From Legionella maceachernii (lineage in GTDB: Bacteria > Pseudomonadota > Gammaproteobacteria > Legionellales > Legionellaceae): a stretch of 64,000 nt of DNA. How positions within the stretch are numbered: position 1 is the stretch's first letter; each line of letters begins with the position of its first letter. The translations under genes were made by a program, and so were the position numbers. Positions 62,536-64,000 of the stretch are shown here, one piece after another. The stretch spans positions 110,099 to 174,098 of the forward strand of contig NZ_FUXJ01000004.1 of NCBI RefSeq assembly GCF_900167045.1, written 5' to 3'. A model generated the notes under the pieces. It was not told the origin of the DNA and did not search any database. It was given only the letters and a program-made list of their open reading frames with translations.

Positions 62536-63903
62536 ATGATTATTCGCACTGTCAATCCTGCTACAGAAGCCGTGTTAAACGAATACACGACGTTAAAAGA
62601 AAATCAAATATCTTCTTTGATTGAGGCGGGTCATTTAACCTTTTCTGTGTGGCGGAAAACCCCTTTTTCCCAACGTAAACAGTTAATGTTAAATCTGGCA
62701 AAGCAACTCGCTCAAAAAAAAGAGGAATTGGCAGAATTAATGGCCAATGAGATGGGCAAACCCATTGCACTAGGGCATGCGGAAATCGAGAAATGCATTT
62801 GGTTATGTGAGCACTATGCTGAAAATGCGGAAGCGTACTTACAACCGAGAACAATCAAAACTGAAATGAAAAAGACCATGGTGTGTTATCAACCTCTCGG
62901 TGTTGTATTCGCGATCATGCCTTGGAATTTTCCATTTTGGCAGGTATTTCGTTTTGCTGTACCTACCATAATGGCCGGAAATGCAGCAATATTAAAGCAC
63001 GCACCCATTTCAACGGGAACGGGCAATACGATTGCCGATTTATTTCTAGAAGCCGGATTTCCAGAACATTTATTTCAGCATTTCATCTTAGACAATGATT
63101 TGGCTGCAAAAGTGATTGCTAATAACAAAATCATTGCTGTCACTCTCACGGGTAGTGAGAGAGCAGGTGCAGCGGTGGCTTCAAATGCGGCTAACCATTT
63201 AAAGAAAGCGGTGTTAGAGTTAGGTGGAAATGACCCTTATTTAATTCTTGCCGATGCTGACCTGGATCTTGCTGCAAAATGCATTGTTAAATCTCGGCTT
63301 AATAATTGTGGTCAAGTGTGTATAGCTGCAAAACGCATCATTGCGCTGCCCCCCATTCGGGATGAGTTAGTGGAAAAAATTAAATCCCTTGTAGGAGAAT
63401 ACAAGATGGGTGATCCTCTAGACCCTAGCACGAATTTGGGACCAATGGCGAGTGAAGCTTTGCGCAGTGCACTTCATGAACAAGTGGAAAAAAGCATAAA
63501 ACTAGGCGCCAAATTAATTTTTGGTGGCCAAATCCCCAATCATCAAGGATTTTATTACCCGCCTACCTTATTAGTCGATGTGCACAAAGGTATGCCTGCT
63601 TTTGATGATGAACTCTTTGGTCCGGTGATCGCTGTCATTTCAGCCAGTGACGAAGCAGAGGCGATTCAATTAGCAAATGAAAGCCGTTATGGTTTGGGCG
63701 CTGCTGTTTTCACTCGTGATGAAAAACGCGGTGAACACATCGCTCAATATGAAATTGAGGCCGGTGCTTGTTTCGTCAATGCGTTTGTGGCTTCTGATCC
63801 TCGGGTTCCGTTTGGAGGAATCAAACGTTCGGGTTTCGGCAGAGAATTGTCGAGAGAAGGGATTTTAGAGTTTGTAAACACTAAAACGGTTGCAATACAA
63901 TAA
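62536..63903 (+). CDS. NAD(P)-dependent succinate-semialdehyde-type dehydrogenase
   Basis: A 455-residue aldehyde dehydrogenase most like the Sad/YneI group. Motifs: NEMGKPIALG near residue 75, PWNFPFWQVFR near 133, VLELGGNDPYLI with the catalytic Glu near 227 and NNCGQVCIAAKR with the nucleophilic Cys near 262. It oxidises succinate semialdehyde (or a related aldehyde) to the acid. I prefer ATG 62536, giving MIIRTVNPATEA; ATG 62524 adds four residues. The next gene begins at the base after its stop. Confidence 0.87.
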   Translation: MIIRTVNPATEAVLNEYTTLKENQISSLIEAGHLTFSVWRKTPFSQRKQLMLNLAKQLAQKKEELAELMANEMGKPIALGHAEIEKCIWLCEHYAENAEAYLQPRTIKTEMKKTMVCYQPLGVVFAIMPWNFPFWQVFRFAVPTIMAGNAAILKHAPISTGTGNTIADLFLEAGFPEHLFQHFILDNDLAAKVIANNKIIAVTLTGSERAGAAVASNAANHLKKAVLELGGNDPYLILADADLDLAAKCIVKSRLNNCGQVCIAAKRIIALPPIRDELVEKIKSLVGEYKMGDPLDPSTNLGPMASEALRSALHEQVEKSIKLGAKLIFGGQIPNHQGFYYPPTLLVDVHKGMPAFDDELFGPVIAVISASDEAEAIQLANESRYGLGAAVFTRDEKRGEHIAQYEIEAGACFVNAFVASDPRVPFGGIKRSGFGRELSREGILEFVNTKTVAIQ

Positions 63904-64000
63904 ATGATAATGCAGACTTTCAATGCTCAATTTATTTTCATTTCAGCAAATCAGCAAATGATGCATTGTTTTGAAAATGATAAACCTTATAAGTCCTACC
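63904..64000 (+). CDS. Partial gene at window edge, possible L,D-transpeptidase-like protein
   Basis: An open frame starts at ATG 63904 (or 63910) directly after the dehydrogenase stop and stays open to the window end. The 32 visible residues (MQTFNAQFIFISANQQMMHC and FENDKPYKSY) resemble the first strands of a YkuD domain (short strand, Q-x-L/M, then a Y before the STG motif). Too short for a firm call. Confidence 0.45.
   Translation, partial: MIMQTFNAQFIFISANQQMMHCFENDKPYKSY

Overview
The window looks like a chromosome segment of a Legionella species or a close relative in the Legionellaceae. Evidence: moderate-to-low GC by eye, a CDP-diacylglycerol-dependent phosphatidylcholine synthase, a divergent CsrA paralogue, and many genes with eukaryotic-type domains of the kind delivered by the Dot/Icm type IV secretion system (ankyrin, RasGEF, F-box, protein kinase-like, YopT-like protease, CaaX box). 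The species cannot be named from the sequence alone.

Layout. 1-1217: palindromic interspersed repeats, a CaaX-ending effector candidate and tRNA-Gly(CCC). 1271-12216: housekeeping and stress genes, namely an acyl-CoA synthetase/GNAT fusion, an archaeal-type thymidine/AMP phosphorylase, an Mg-type P-ATPase, OsmC, two universal stress proteins, a P1B metal ATPase and a NiCoT-type nickel permease. 12442-14331: an ankyrin protein divergent from the hydrogenase locus. 14499-24851: a complete hypABFCDE-hydBGDA-protease locus for a group 3b cytosolic NADP-linked [NiFe] hydrogenase; the nickel permease nearby probably supplies its metal. 25011-34114: effector candidates (RasGEF, C58-like cysteine protease, membrane proteins) and the outstanding gene of the window.

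That gene (31688-34114, minus strand) encodes an 808-residue protein with twelve 33-residue repeats whose spacing and motif match TAL-effector DNA-binding repeats. Variable residues sit at repeat positions 12/13 (HG, HD, HI, HK, HV), two degenerate N-terminal repeats precede the array, and a bipartite nuclear localisation signal and an acidic-hydrophobic tail follow it. It reads as a TALE-like nuclear DNA-binding effector in an intracellular pathogen of protists.

34.3-50.3 kb is a decayed accessory region: fragments of IS481-, IS982- and ISL3-type transposases, a MATE pseudogene, peptide deformylase, Abi_2 and primase-like fragments, and duplicated tandem-repeat genes. Intact effector candidates remain among them (F-box/HEAT protein, kinase-like protein, unknowns), along with a 2-oxoglutarate oxygenase/EamA exporter pair. 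The region ends at the 3' end of tRNA-Arg(ACG), next to tRNA-Ser(GCU).

50.8-64 kb returns to core genes: periplasmic beta-carbonic anhydrase, a thiolase and multifunctional beta-oxidation pair, L,D-transpeptidase, PAP2 phosphatase, CsrA paralogue, rpsF-rpsR-membrane protein-rplI, a redoxin, phosphatidylcholine synthase and a succinate-semialdehyde-type dehydrogenase.
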